Assembly (NCBI GenBank): GCA_027475525.1
Contig: JAMWFC010000058.1
Span: 1,139,270 to 1,203,269 of the forward strand
Source: Macrolepiota albuminosa
Lineage: Eukaryota; Basidiomycota; Agaricomycetes; Agaricales; Agaricaceae
Direction: 5' to 3'
Length of the DNA: 64,000 nt
Below, one piece after another: positions 11,698 through 22,560 of this stretch. A program made the position numbers and the translations under genes. The notes under the pieces were generated by a model. That model was not told where the DNA came from. It searched no databases and saw only the letters and a list, made by a program, of their open reading frames with translations. Within the stretch, counting starts at the first letter, position 1; each line of letters opens with the position of its first letter.

Positions 11698-12716
11698 TGA
11701 TAGGACCCCATACAGGATCAGTGCATCAACGGCAGGCGACGGCAACACAGCACGGGCTCAGAATACCTTAGCGCGCGCTAACTAACCAATTTTGGCAAGA
11801 TTTGACGGCCACGCACGGCAAGAAGCAGATCCAATCAATGATAGCGCCGACGGCAGCCAGAATGACAACTGACAGATGGCATCAGTCACTGACAACAGCG
11901 CTTAGCGAGAAGCCTGATGATCTATCAAAAACTGACGGACAGCTTGGCGTTTGACCTTGGCGTCTGACACCGCTTAGCGCCTCGATTTGGCGCCTAACGT
12001 CGCTTAGGTGTTCTGACAGACAGAAGGGTGATGGAGTGATGGTTTAGCTTCGCGATCTGTCGCCTGGCGTCGCTAAGGCTCTTGAATGGACGGTAGGGAT
12101 CTGAAACTGTTGGAGCTACCCCTTTGAAGCGATCTGTCGCCTGGCGTCGCTAAGGCTCTTGAATGGACGGTAGGGATCTGAAACTGTTGGAGCTACCCCT
12201 TTGAAATTTTCTAGTTTACCGCACTCTGGCGTCATTAGCCACTGGCGACGGTGAACTCATTGTAGTATAAAAGTACTTACCGACTTGTACATAGATCATC
12301 AGAGAACAATAGACCAGAGTTCACTACTCCCCTTTCCTCAGTCTCCCTTACGCTCAAGAGCTCATTTACGCTACGGTCGGCAACGTCAAACTCATCGGCA
12401 GTTACAGACGCTCGCCAACACTCGACATACTCGCGCCTTGCAACTACGGCAGGCATTATCGGCGCTTAGACTTCGCTAAGCTTATCGTGCTCTTGCCGCT
12501 TACCTTTGCCATGTTGACTTACCGCTTCTTCCTAGGCGCTTTACCTTAGCGCTTTACACTTGCCGACCTCGTTACCGACTTTTACCCATTTTCACAGGCG
12601 CGTTCTCTGGGACCTGCCCGGGACTCCTCACATCACTTTTAGCGCGCCCAACGCAAACTCTTGGTACGGTAACACTATTGTTACATTTGTTACTGACCAA
12701 ACTTTGGGCGTCATCA
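11698..12716 (+). mobile_element. solo LTR of the L/R family nested in the antisense gene
   Basis: Starts TGATAGGACCCC, ends GGCGTCATCA, flanked by CCGG at 11694-11697 and 12717-12720 (4-bp target duplication). It has no primer site or internal region, so it is a recombined solo LTR. A TATAAAAG box lies at about 12268. Its length is 1019 bp, 942 bp once the exact 77-bp duplication at 12052-12205 is discounted. It splits the last exon of the zinc-cluster gene. Confidence 0.92.
12052..12205. repeat. 77-bp exact tandem duplication (1 of 12)
   Basis: 12052-12128 is repeated at 12129-12205 without mismatch, and identity stops on both sides at exactly 77 bp. Likely an assembly overlap that was not merged. 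Confidence 0.93.
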
Positions 12717-13669
12717 CCGGTAAGCACCAAGGGACTACGGTCCCTTCAAAACGACAAGTCTCTTCCCCTGCCAAGGGGAAGGGCAAGGCCAAATGTGCGT
12801 GGGTAGAGTCTTCTCCCTCTACCACCGGAGACGTGGAGATGGAGGAGCTGGAGAAAGCACTTGCCGCCAGTCACCTACTGCCAAGGGATACTGAAGCTGG
12901 GCCCAGCAAGTTGCTTTCCCCTATTCACCTGAGAGGGGCTTCTCTGCTGACTGTCGACGAGGACGACGCGGTAATGAACGTGCCACCAAGGGAAGAGCTC
13001 CAAGAGGCAGAACCAATGGTGGCGACAACCATGGGAGAAGGAAGCCCCCCGGCAATGGCGGGTGACGAGGATGCGGAGGGGGAGCCAGACGAGACCTTGG
13101 CGACCCAGCGCAAAGGTGACGAGGAGGAGGCCCCCGCCAAGGAGGCGGTAGTGGGAGAAGGGGAGGGAGCGGCAGGAGTTGCCAGGGAGGAGCCAGAGTG
13201 GCACTGGCTGCCTCCCTACGATAACGTTGCCCCCTGGGAAGTCTCAGACCCTGAGGACGTTGCTGGATTGGAGCTGAGGCACCCCATAATCACCAGGATC
13301 AATCCTGCCTGGACTCCTCAACCTGAACCGATGGTTACCTTCCAATGGCTGGGGCAAGACCTCGTCTACCTAGTCATGGCGCTCAATCCTCACGAGATGC
13401 TGGAGCAGTATTTGAGGAGGGCGGCAACGATGGAGTCCTCAATGGAGCGGGAATGGGAACGAGTCCAGGGTCAGCTAATGGCGCTAAGGTTGCGCTACTC
13501 CAACCTTGGTCATAGCCTTCGCGTTCTTCGCGACTACCAGGACAACTGCCAAGCCGCCATGGATTGGCAGACCGCCAACAACATCTTGCCGGGCGACCTC
13601 CTACCTCTGCGCGACTCCTCTTTGCCGGTCTCGGATAGTTCTCTGCCGCTGGATGACGATAGCGATTGA

Positions 13670-14089
13670 GCGGACCTTAGCGTAGATAGGCCGCTTATGT
13701 TTATATTATTTTGTTTTTGTTACCGCCTTTATATCTATTTTGCCGCCTCGCTTTGAAGTGAAATGATAAGTCCCATAGTCTAAGTTAGCACAGAGCCAAG
13801 AAAGCAAAAAAAAGAAAGCAAGCGGCTAGTATTCTAAGGTAGGTTTTAGTAAGAGGAGTTGTAGGTGAGGGACTTAGACAAATTTTGAGGAAAAAGGGAA
13901 ACACTCAGTAAATCATCATAGCGAAAAACCCTTGGCGAGAGTTGCGCAATGCACTAAGCGTTGGCGACACGCTAGCGCTGCGACTTGACTATGTAAAGAA
14001 ATGTCTGTTGAATATAGTATAGTAAGTATTGGCAAGAAAGATAAGTAAGGTAAGTAATAGAAAGAGAGAGCTTATCAATATAGTCTTTT
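13670..14089. other. convergent spacer between antisense gene and pol of L
   Basis: Holds the 3' ends of two convergent transcription units. AT-rich, no ORF. The equivalent spacer of R (58424-58844) is similar in length and sequence, so both poly(A) regions probably lie here. Confidence 0.6.
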
Positions 14090-17000
14090 CTAATCATTTT
14101 CTTCTTCTTTAACCAGAGTCGGCAAATCATCATCGTCCAATAATTCTGTTTCTTCAAGTTCTCTCAGTTTGGCGGTGTCAATATCTAGCGCTTCCAGCGG
14201 CAAGTCGATTTGTTCCCTGGCAAGATACGGCAATAGGCGAAAAGCGGCAACAGGTCGATGTAGTACTAAACCATCTAATTCACAGAGCACGTAAGCGCCT
14301 CCACGGTTACAAGAGATAACTACCAAGGGTCCTAGATAGCGCGGGCGCATTTTCTTGTTGTATGAGGTTTCGATTTTGGAGTTGCGCATAAGCACTAGCG
14401 CGCCCCTCGGGAAGTTGTAATCCTTGATAGTAGCACTATGCTCGGTCTCGAATTGTAGGGCTGCTTGGCGACGGGCGCTAATGACTACCTCGTGAAGTCG
14501 CTCTAAATCTTCTTTCCTTCTCTGGAGATCAATAGCTCGTCTGGCGATCAGATCGGTAGTCGCTAAGATACTGTTGGGTGCTGGCTGAAGGTAGGTCGCT
14601 TCTATAATGTCGGCAGGGAGTAACGGATGGGTGCCAGTAGCTGCGTAATAGGGAGAACAACCCATGCGCTTACGAATAGTAACTCTTTCCAACCAAAATA
14701 CTGAATAGGTCGCTTCGCTCCAACGAGACTCGTTGCCATCGACTGCCTTGAAGAGCGCTTGTCGAACGTCAAAGTGTGGTCTCTCTACCAGGCCATTGGC
14801 ACGTTTGTTGTAGCCAGATACTCGAATGTGGTGAATGTTGTATTTCTTGACGAGATATGTTAGCGCTTTGATAATTGGCGCACCGTTATCCGTGATGATT
14901 TCTTTTAGCGCTCCCCAACGGCAAATGACGTCTTCAAACAGCCACTTAGCGACCGCCTCCATGTTTTCTCTTTGGAGCATTCGAAATTCAGGCCAGTGGA
15001 TTAGCGAGCAACGACCTTGAATAATGTACTTGTAGCGACTGGATTTGGGCATATGCATGGTGTCGACGTAGATTTTGCTGAAGAGAGGAGCTGGCGTTGC
15101 AACGGTTGGCGGTATGAGCACTTGGCATGTTTGTTGAATTTGGCAGAGGTGGCAAGTCCTAATGTACCAGGCGATGTCGGCACTAGCGTGTGGCCACCAG
15201 AATTGTTCTAACAGAGAAGCTCGGGTAGCATACAGACCTCTATGTCCTAGTTCGTCATGCATGGTGCGCAGGACTCGTAAGCGACTTTCTGGCTTGATGA
15301 TCAGCTTGTGAGCGCCATCTCGATTTCGTCGCCAAAGATGGTTGTTGGTAAAGAAGAAGTGGGTGGCATATCGGATAAAGGTTGCGTATTGTTCGTCGGT
15401 AAGGCCTGCGGGTCGCTTAAGGTCTTGTATCCATTGTTCAACTACTAACAGGCGACTGTCTTCCGCCTTTGCCTTGGCGGATTGGGGAACGGCATCGTAG
15501 GTCAAGTTTCTGCTGTCTTCTCTTAGCGGATGTGGTTCTTGTACGACTTTTATGGGAGGCAAGTCTTGTCCAAGGATGCTTGCCATGTAGAATGTGAGGG
15601 GTGCGCTAAAGGTCTCAGGGAGGTAAGGGACAATGGGATGTAAAAGGATACTGGCAGGCTGTTGCCGTCGTAGTAGGAGGATTGGCTGTTGTATAAGGTG
15701 CACGAAACCATGTAATCTGTTGATCCAGTCCTCGAAATCGCTATTCGTAGTAGGAGGATTGGCTGTTGTATAAGGTGCACGAAACCATGTAATCTGTTGA
15801 TCCAGTCCTCGAAATCGCTATCCACCTGTGGATCCACTGCCGGGTCGCCAGGCTGCCGCGGTCGCCTAGAGAGTCCATCTGGTCCATGGAAAGAGCTCTT
15901 GACGTGTACCAACTCAAAGTGAAACATGAGGATGGCGACTACCCACCGGTTCATACTAGCAGATGGCTGGATGTTGGGATTCTGTAGCATGCCTTTGATG
16001 TACCTAGCGTCAACTTCAACAATCAGGTTCCGCACGCCAATCAAATACATCTTTAGTGACCGGAAGGCTTTGAAGAGTCCATAGAGCTCTAGCTTAGGCT
16101 GACTGTAGCGAGATTCTCTGTCGTTTAGCGTAATAGACCCAAAGCGGTTATAACGTCATTGTTTCTAGTTGTCGCTAAGGCACTGGCACAAGAAGTAGCC
16201 AACGGCAATGTACGAGGTATCCACCGCCAGGATAACTGGGTCGGCAGATCTATAGTCGATAGGAACTAGGGGTTTGGCGTCTTGTAGGGCTTTTACTAAG
16301 TCCCATTGTGCAGTGACCTGGTCTGGCCCAAATTCAAAGGGCTTGTTGGCACGGGTGAGTCAGTTAAGGGCGTGTGCATGATGGGCAAAATTCTTGACGA
16401 ATATCCTTAGAACACCAACAGTACCAAGAAAGGCGCGAACTTCAGATAAGTCGCGGCAAGGACTCCATCGCTCCAAGAGTGCTAAGCGAGACTCATCAGG
16501 AACGTGACCGTCGGGAGTGCAGATGTGACCCAGTATTTTGAACCTTGGTGCGCAAAGAAGGAGCTTGTGGCCGCTAAAGGTTCCACCGCTATACTTCATA
16601 CATTGGAGAACTCGGTTGAGCAGCTGGAAAAATTCCCATAGCGCTAAGCGAATGTTGGGGTTCTTGGGATGGGTCGCCGGTAAGCTGTTTACGAGTCGCC
16701 AGTCTTTGGGGCCTTTGACGCCAACGTCATCAATGAAGCTAAGGACACTATGCGGTATTTCGGGTTGGAGAATGTAAGTGATGTCGTCATGAAAGATAGG
16801 GACTGAGTTTGTCCAGCCCATCGGTAAAGTGACTAGGCGCAAAGCACCAAACGGAGTTTGAAAGGTAGCGAGATCTCGGGAAGAAGGGTGTATTAGGCGT
16901 TCGTCATAGCCAACGTAGAGGTCAAGGGTGGCGCCACAAATGCGCCCGGCAAAGAACTCGGCAACGTGGTCAGGGAAAGGTGGTACGCCAGAGTGTCATA

Positions 17001-17961
17001 TTGTAACTCCATTCAGCGGCTCGAGACTGTGCACTATGCGTAGATTGCCGTTCTTTTTGAGGACACAGAACCATCGGGAGCGGTAAGAACTGTTTGAGGG
17101 CTCGTAGACGCCAGCCTGTATCTTGGTCCTAATGATTTGGCAAACCTCAGCTTCGATTCCAGGCGGTAACGGTCGGTTGTGCTCAGTCCATGGCACGTGA
17201 GGAATGGTCGGGATTACAACAGGCGGGAAGAAGTCTGTACGTAGACTGCCGCGTTCCGAGTCCTCCCAGGTGAAGGCTTTATTTTGCTTAGCAACGAGGT
17301 CGGTAAGGACATTCAACTCATCTTTGGTCAAAAATCCTGTGTCATGCTCCTTTGCGAATTGTTGTTGGCGGTCTGCGGTAAAACATTCCATGGGCTGAAA
17401 GGGTGGCAGATTTGGTGATAAAGCTGGTATGTCGGCAAGAGGGTCGCCAATGATCTGGCGCTCGATTCTAAACGTCTCGGGAGAGTGCGTGGCGACGGGT
17501 TTTGTTTTAAGTGCAACTGGCTTATATTTTCTTTTGACTTGAACCCCTTTCCTTTTAGGAGTGTTAGCTTGGTTATATACTGAGGTGGAAAGGGGAACTG
17601 TAGCCTGAGGAGCGGCAAGTCCGAGAACGGCAGGAGACGAGGCTCCGGGAAGGGTAGTGAGATATGTATTGGTAGACGCAATGTTTTGAAAAGATTCAGA
17701 AGCGGTAAGGTACAAGTACGCTAGAGCGGAGTCGGTAATGTTTTGATTTTTCTGGTAAAGCTCAGCGTTGGTAGCGGATAAAGTAGTTAAAATGTCTTCA
17801 TCAAGAAAAGCGGTAGACACAACATTTACAAGACCAGTAGAATGGTCATATTCCAGCGTTAGCGCCACATCTCCGTGATCGTCGCCAATCACCTCCTTGA
17901 TGGTCTGTGAAAACACCGGTGGGGAGGCTCGTTGGCGTGTTGGTCGGTAAACTCCGGGGGC
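14090..17961 (-). pseudogene. L pol: reverse transcriptase, RNase H, integrase
   Basis: The frame opens at 17961 and overlaps the gag-protease frame by 73 nt. Domains in order: RT with the catalytic FIDDVGVKG (near 16715) and the LPMGWTNSV motif; RNase H; integrase with HDELGHRG...CHLCQIQQ zinc-binding region, Asp in VDTMHM, Asp in TDNGAPI, Glu in NGLVERPH, and a YLGPLVVI C-terminal motif. No chromodomain. The integrase block 14090-15703 is uninterrupted (537 codons). Breaks: TGA at 16996-16998 where R has CAA, TGA at 16360-16362 shared with R, stops in the RNase H region near 16150-16170, and a 77-bp duplication at 15668-15821. The first three are real substitutions; the last is probably technical. 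Replicates element RNA into DNA and integrates it. Confidence 0.88.
15668..15821. repeat. 77-bp exact tandem duplication (2 of 12)
   Basis: 15668-15744 equals 15745-15821. It shifts the frame between RNase H and integrase of L. R has a single copy at the equivalent place. Confidence 0.93.
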
Positions 17962-18143
17962 TTAGCGCGGGCGCCTTTTTGTTGTCCCCTAGGGAACGTT
18001 GGCACCGTTCGTCGGATTCCGGAATTGGGGTCGCTAATTGTGAGGGTCGTTTCCTCGTCGGTAACTGTCTTGACGACTGATCGCGCCAAGACGTCGAAGG
18101 GTCTGCCGAGTAATAAGTCGTATGCTGGGGAGCGTAAGATGTG

Positions 18144-18297
18144 TATCTGAAGGTAAAATGTAATGTCGCCAAGGGTGCACGGCACATTCTTGGCGAGGCC
18201 TAGGGATCTGTCCACCGTACTATCTGGAGATAAAACATAATGTTGCCAAGGGTGCACGGCACATTCTTGGCGAGGCCTAGGGATCTGTCCACCGTAC
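18144..18297. repeat. 77-bp tandem duplication with mismatches (3 of 12)
   Basis: 18144-18220 against 18221-18297. The last 50 bp are identical and the first 27 bp differ at five places, all transitions. The offset is still exactly 77. The two halves therefore look like different copies of the element joined together. Confidence 0.85.
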
Positions 18298-19174
18298 TGT
18301 TAGCGCTCTGCATGTTTAGTATCACTGTAGGGTCATAAATGAGACCCAAATCGTTAGCGACTTCTGCTGCCATAGAAATGATTTGAGACCCGCTATCCAC
18401 AATTGCCTCTACTTCGTGCTTATTGTCGACAGTTAGTGCTACTGAGCGGATAGCGTGTGATTCTTGAGCGACGGTAAGAATTGCTGGGTCTTCTCCATGG
18501 TCTACTGACCTAAGATAGGTCTCCACTGGGTCCACAGAGGTGGCGTTAGCGATGGTGTCGGCAGGAGAGTCTTCAGTGTCCAAAGAGTCGACAGTAACGG
18601 AAAAACCAGGGAGCGCATCGTTGAGGTCCTCAACCTCGGCAACGGTTGTTGCCAAGGGTCGTCGAGGAGTAACTGCCGTCTTGACTTGGTTGCGGACGTC
18701 GGGAGCAATACTACAAAGTTCTTCTACTGACAAGGTGACGGCGGTTTTCATGATGCGGTTAAAGACGTGGTTAGATTTCTCTATGTCAAAAATTGGCGCG
18801 GTAGGTCAGTATCCACCCTCAGGACGTTTCTCGGGAGCAGCAAAGTTTTGTTGTGCGGGAGCGTGATAATGGTCGGGAATCCCTGAGTAGGGATGTAAAG
18901 GCGGCAAGGGCGGTTCAGGAGCGGCGGCGGTCGACGATGGTTCGGGAGTGGTGGCTGGCGGTGCGGCAGGAGTGGGAGGCATTGGCTTGTATCCTTTAAG
19001 AGGTTGTTTAGGCTGCTTAACTTCAACCCCATCAAAGACCTGATTCTTGAGCAAATCTAATTCCTGCTGTAGCTTGGCAATACGTTCTTCTCGCGAGAAA
19101 GTAGGGTGGTCGCCAATGCTGTCGAAGTGTAAGACCTCGTGGATCATTTGCTGTTGTGTTGCCTGTTCAGAATC

Positions 19175-19328
19175 GGGGTTGGCGTTGCCAGAAAGCATGC
19201 CGGTAACGATTTGTCCTGGGTTGCGCCTATGCCATTCATCAACTCGTTCCTGGGGTTGGCGTTGCCAGAAAGCATGCCGGTAACGATTTGTCCTGGGTTG
19301 CGCCTATGCCATTCATCAACTCGTTCCT
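19175..19328. repeat. 77-bp exact tandem duplication (4 of 12)
   Basis: 19175-19251 equals 19252-19328. It breaks L gag downstream of the zinc knuckle; R has one copy. Confidence 0.93.
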
Positions 19329-20204
19329 GGAAGGACTTCTTGTCCGGGTAGTTGGGGATGGTGGTGCCAGTGGTAAGAACTATCTTGCCGTCGATAGCCC
19401 TTTGAATTCTCCCTTGCCGAATATAATTTTCTAGGGTAGCGCAGCGTCCTCTAGTCATAGTATGTCCAATTTTCCCACAGAAGTGGCAAGGGCCAGACGC
19501 AGGTACATTAGCGGGTCGGTTAGCGAGATTGGTGGTAATCATAGTTTCAATACGAGTCATGGCGGAAGCGACAGCAGCAGTAACGGCAGCGTTGAGATCC
19601 TCCTTCTTAACGAAGTCGGCAACAGGAGGTGGGATGGGAATGATACCGTTGGTTCGCTCAGGTGGTGGGCTTGTCCTAGCGCATGGTATACCAACGCCAG
19701 TGTCCGTTCCCTTGAGAACCCATTTACCGGCTTCAAAGACATCGGCAACATTATAGGGCTCGTCAGGGTGATGGGTCTGATGAACAATTTCTAGGCAATG
19801 AGCAATACGAGTCCACAGTGAAGTCGGGATGCCTTGCTGGAATAGGCGACGTTCCTCGTTAATATAGAGCTTGCCGTTCTGCAGAAGCCACCTAGCGATT
19901 TTCTGGAACTCGCGGTAATATGTAGAGAATGCGCCAAGCGAGGAAGTGCCGTTGTCAAATGATTCCTGAACTAATTTCTGCAACTCGTTTACCGTGTATC
20001 GGGTAGCCTCCTCTGCGCCAGGGTACAACTGGATTACTGCTGTCTTCCAGCCTTCATACAAAGCGCCTTGGGCTGGAACGGGTGGGGCGGCAGGAACAAA
20101 GGCGGCAAACTCGGCAAGGCCCATCCACGTCTCTGCCGTGTCATATGACACGTATCTTGCCACGTACTCCTTCATCTGCGTGTGGTTGGTAATTCCACAA
20201 TCTC

Positions 20205-20358
20205 TGAATAAATACTCTAATTCCTTGAAATACTGGGAGAGCTCCCATGGCTTGGACTCGTCCCATTTTGGTGCTGAGAAGTGAATAAATACTCTAATTC
20301 CTTGAAATACTGGGAGAGCTCCCATGGCTTGGACTCGTCCCATTTTGGTGCTGAGAAG
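20205..20358. repeat. 77-bp exact tandem duplication (5 of 12)
   Basis: 20205-20281 equals 20282-20358. It breaks the N-terminal part of L gag; R has one copy. Confidence 0.93.
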
Positions 20359-20753
20359 TGATTACGGGGCGGCATGCGCTGGACTTGTTGTTCCATAGCG
20401 ACTGTGTTGGTGAGTTCGGTTAGCGGTTGTGGGGAAGGGGTTCTAGAAATTGGCGACGGGGTAAGAGAAATAACGAGTTGAGAAAGAGGTGTTAATGGAG
20501 TAATGGGTGTGACTGGTTGCGGTACGGCAAGGGGCGACGCTAAGAGGTTGTCAGCGCTAAAGTCGAGAGAACGCGGGAAAAGATCAGGAAATTCGTCTAC
20601 AGTGGCGTTCTGTAGTTCCTGTGCTAGAGAGAGACCCGGTAAGGCACCAGGTGGTTGTGGAGTTGATGGATGGGAAGGAGCTATGCCTTCTGCCAACTGC
20701 TCTAGCAGGCGGCGCCTATGCTGGAGACGGGTTTCTGGCGGAATTCTGCCCTA

Positions 20754-20779
20754 GAGATCCCTCGCGGTGGGCTCCAATT
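20754..20779 (-). promoter_or_regulatory. putative primer binding site of L
   Basis: Three bases after the 5' LTR end, the minus strand reads TGGAGCCCACCGCGAGGG. A TGG start at this position fits the 3' CCA end of a tRNA primer. The same sequence with one or two changes follows the 5' LTRs of R (51793) and E3 (63263). The tRNA was not identified. Confidence 0.6.
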
Positions 20780-21702
20780 TGATGACGCCCAGAGTTTGGT
20801 CAGTAACAAATATAACAATAGTGTTACCGTACCAAAAGCTTGCGTTGGGCGTGCTAAAAGTGATGTGAGGAGTCCCAGGCAGGTCCCAGAGAACGCGCCT
20901 GCGAAAATGGGGAAAAGTCGGTAAGGGAGTCGGCAAGTGTAAAGCGCTAAGGTAAAGCGCCTATGAAAGAAGCGGTAAGTGACACGGCAATGTGAGCGGC
21001 AAGAGCACGGTAAGCTTAGCGAAGTCTAAGCATCAATAATGCCTGCCATAGTTGCAAGGCGCGAGTGTGTCGAGTGTTGGCGAGCGTCTGCAACTGCCGA
21101 TGAGTTTGACGTTGCTGACCGTAAATGAGATCTTAAGCATAAGGGAGACTGAAGAAAGGGGAGTAGGAAACTCTGGTCTATTGTTCCTTCGGTATGTACA
21201 AGTCGGTAAGTACTTTATATACTACAAGGAGTTCACTGTCGCCAGTGACCAACCATTGCCAAAGTGCGGTAAACTGGAAAATTTCATAGAGGTAGCTCCA
21301 ACGGTTTCAGATCTCTACCGTCCATTCAAGACCCTTAGCGACGCTAGGCGGCAGATCGTGATGCTAAACCATCAATCTGTCTGTCCAAAATGCTTAGCGA
21401 TATCAGGCGCCAGATCGAGGCGCTAAGCGGTGTCAGACGCCAAGGTCAAACGCCAAGCTGTCTGTCAGTTTTTGATAGATCATCAGGCTTCTCCCTAAGC
21501 GCTGTCGTCAGTGACTGATGCCATCTGTCAGTTGTCATTCTGTCTGCCGTCGGCGCTATTACTGATCGGATCTGCTTCTTGCCGTGCGCGGCCGTCAAAT
21601 ATTGCCAAAATTGGTTAATTAGCGTGCGCTAAGGTATTCTGAGCCTGTGCCATGTTGCCGTAGCCTGCCGTTGATGCGCTGATCCTGTATGGGGTCCTAT
21701 CA
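20780..21702 (-). repeat. 5' LTR of element L
   Basis: 923 bp, TGATAGGACC...CGTCATCA on the minus strand. A TATATAAAG box lies near 21211-21221. Followed on the right by the target duplication TCAC (21703-21706). Confidence 0.93.
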
Positions 21703-21742
21703 TCACTAAGCTACCTATGCTGACTAGGGACAGTCAATATCT

Positions 21743-21756
21743 AAGTAAGGGGGAGG
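21743..21756 (+). promoter_or_regulatory. polypurine tract of the old element E0
   Basis: AAGTAAGGGGGAGG lies directly before an LTR start (TGATATGTCTGCC). Upstream, GACTAGGGACAGTC is the counterpart of the hairpin before the L and R tracts, which ties E0 to the same lineage. Confidence 0.6.
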
Positions 21757-22560
21757 TGATATGTCTGCCTCACACAAGGCAGACAAGAAGAGTTGAAATA
21801 TAGTCCCAATATACCCCAAAAAGCGCTGAAAACTGTAAGTGTTAGTTGAAAACAGTAGACACAGGCAGACTCACCTGAAAAATCCAACCCAAATTTATGA
21901 AAACTAGCAAACCCAGCCAGCGCAGCAGTAAACGTGTGGTAACAAGGCAGTAATAAACAATTGATGCAGTCAGAGATAGCCGATAAAGTGGCAGTGCTTG
22001 GCAAAAAGCCAAGATCTCAGCATCATCTTTGAAATCAGCACTGCCACCACTCTATCCTGTCACTCCTTTCCTGTCACTTTGTTCCAAAATACTTTGTGCT
22101 CCTCTCTCGTACCTCCTCTCCATAGAACCAGCCCATCACAGCCATAGAACCACAATGAAGCAAGCTTGAGAAGAGGGAAAAGACACAGAAGAATGCAAAG
22201 ATAAGGCAAGAAAGGGAGTAGAATAGCAGCGAAGGAAGGATTAGCCAAAAAAGAGTGTAACCATGCAACAGAGGAACTATTAGCCACTAGCCTAGGCTTG
22301 GCAATATGCTAACCGACTGCCTGTGCACAGCAAGGCCATGAATTGACGACAAAACATGCAAGATACACAATGGTCCATGCATAGCAGAGAAAGGTATAAG
22401 AAGGATGGGATTTCAGGGGAGTCAGGCAAGCAATCACCTTATCATGGCTTGGAGTCTCCAGGGAGTGGACCTCTTAGGCCTTATGCATAATTGATTTGCT
22501 TTGGGATATAGAGTAATAATACTATTTGGTGCCCAATTTTGAGTGTAAATATTATTTACA
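21757..22560 (+). repeat. 3' LTR of element E0 (right end approximate)
   Basis: Starts TGATATGTCTGCC and immediately forms an inverted repeat (TGTCTGCC / GGCAGACA). Sequence resembling its body recurs at about 27764-28460 (shared blocks such as GCTGAAAACTGTAAG and CTTAGGCC). The right boundary could not be fixed. Minus-strand ORFs inside are not supported. Confidence 0.5.

Larger units (their letters stand above)
10260..13669 (+). pseudogene. antisense GAL4-like zinc-cluster gene of element L, interrupted
   Basis: Convergent to L gag-pol. Exons: 10260-10544, 10593-10681, 10741-11029, 11081-11110, 11161-11334, 11381-13669; introns 46-59 nt with GTAAGT donors. Exons 1, 2, 4 and 5 (285, 89, 30, 174 nt) match the R copy exactly in length. 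Domains: conserved N-terminal about 95 residues starting MSFRIPTPP; a charged, probably coiled segment; a Cys cluster of pattern C-X2-C-X8-C-X8-C-X2-C-X6-C (CDKCWADNDPEG..., encoded 11381-11477), resembling fungal Zn2Cys6 DNA-binding domains; an acidic low-complexity region; and a helical C-terminus. It is broken by TGA at 11215, 11308, 11498 and 11570, and by a solo LTR at 11698-12716. At least three TGA codons sit where R has Arg, pointing to CGA decay. DNA binding is inferred from the Cys spacing only. Confidence 0.8.
17889..20696 (-). pseudogene. L gag and protease
   Basis: The first ATG of the frame is at 20396 (MEQQVQRMPP), although the frame is open to 20696 and the upstream 100 codons are conserved in R, so translation may start further up by an unrecognised route. 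Order: gag capsid-like helical region, zinc knuckle CHFCGKIGHTMTRGRC with an unusual C-X2-C-X4-H-X6-C spacing, Pro-rich linker, retropepsin-like VDSGSQI (near 18390). It ends at 17889 and overlaps pol by 73 nt in the -1 frame. Breaks: TGA 18806-18808 where R has CGA, and 77-bp duplications at 18144, 19175 and 20205. Gag packages the RNA; the protease matures the polyprotein. Confidence 0.85.
8093..21702 (-). mobile_element. LTR retrotransposon L (Ty3/Gypsy), full length with nested insertions
   Basis: Reading on the minus strand: 5' LTR 20780-21702, putative primer site, gag, protease, reverse transcriptase, RNase H, integrase, then a convergent plus-strand zinc-cluster gene, polypurine tract, and 3' LTR 8093-9016. 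The flanks TCAC at 8089-8092 and 21703-21706 are a 4-bp target-site duplication, so this is one insertion event. The LTRs have TGAT...ATCA ends. Inside lie two later solo LTRs with their own duplications and four 77-bp duplications of the gag-pol region. It sits about 50 bp upstream of the 3' LTR of the older element E0. Element R at 50864-62175 is a close relative in the opposite orientation. Confidence 0.92.
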
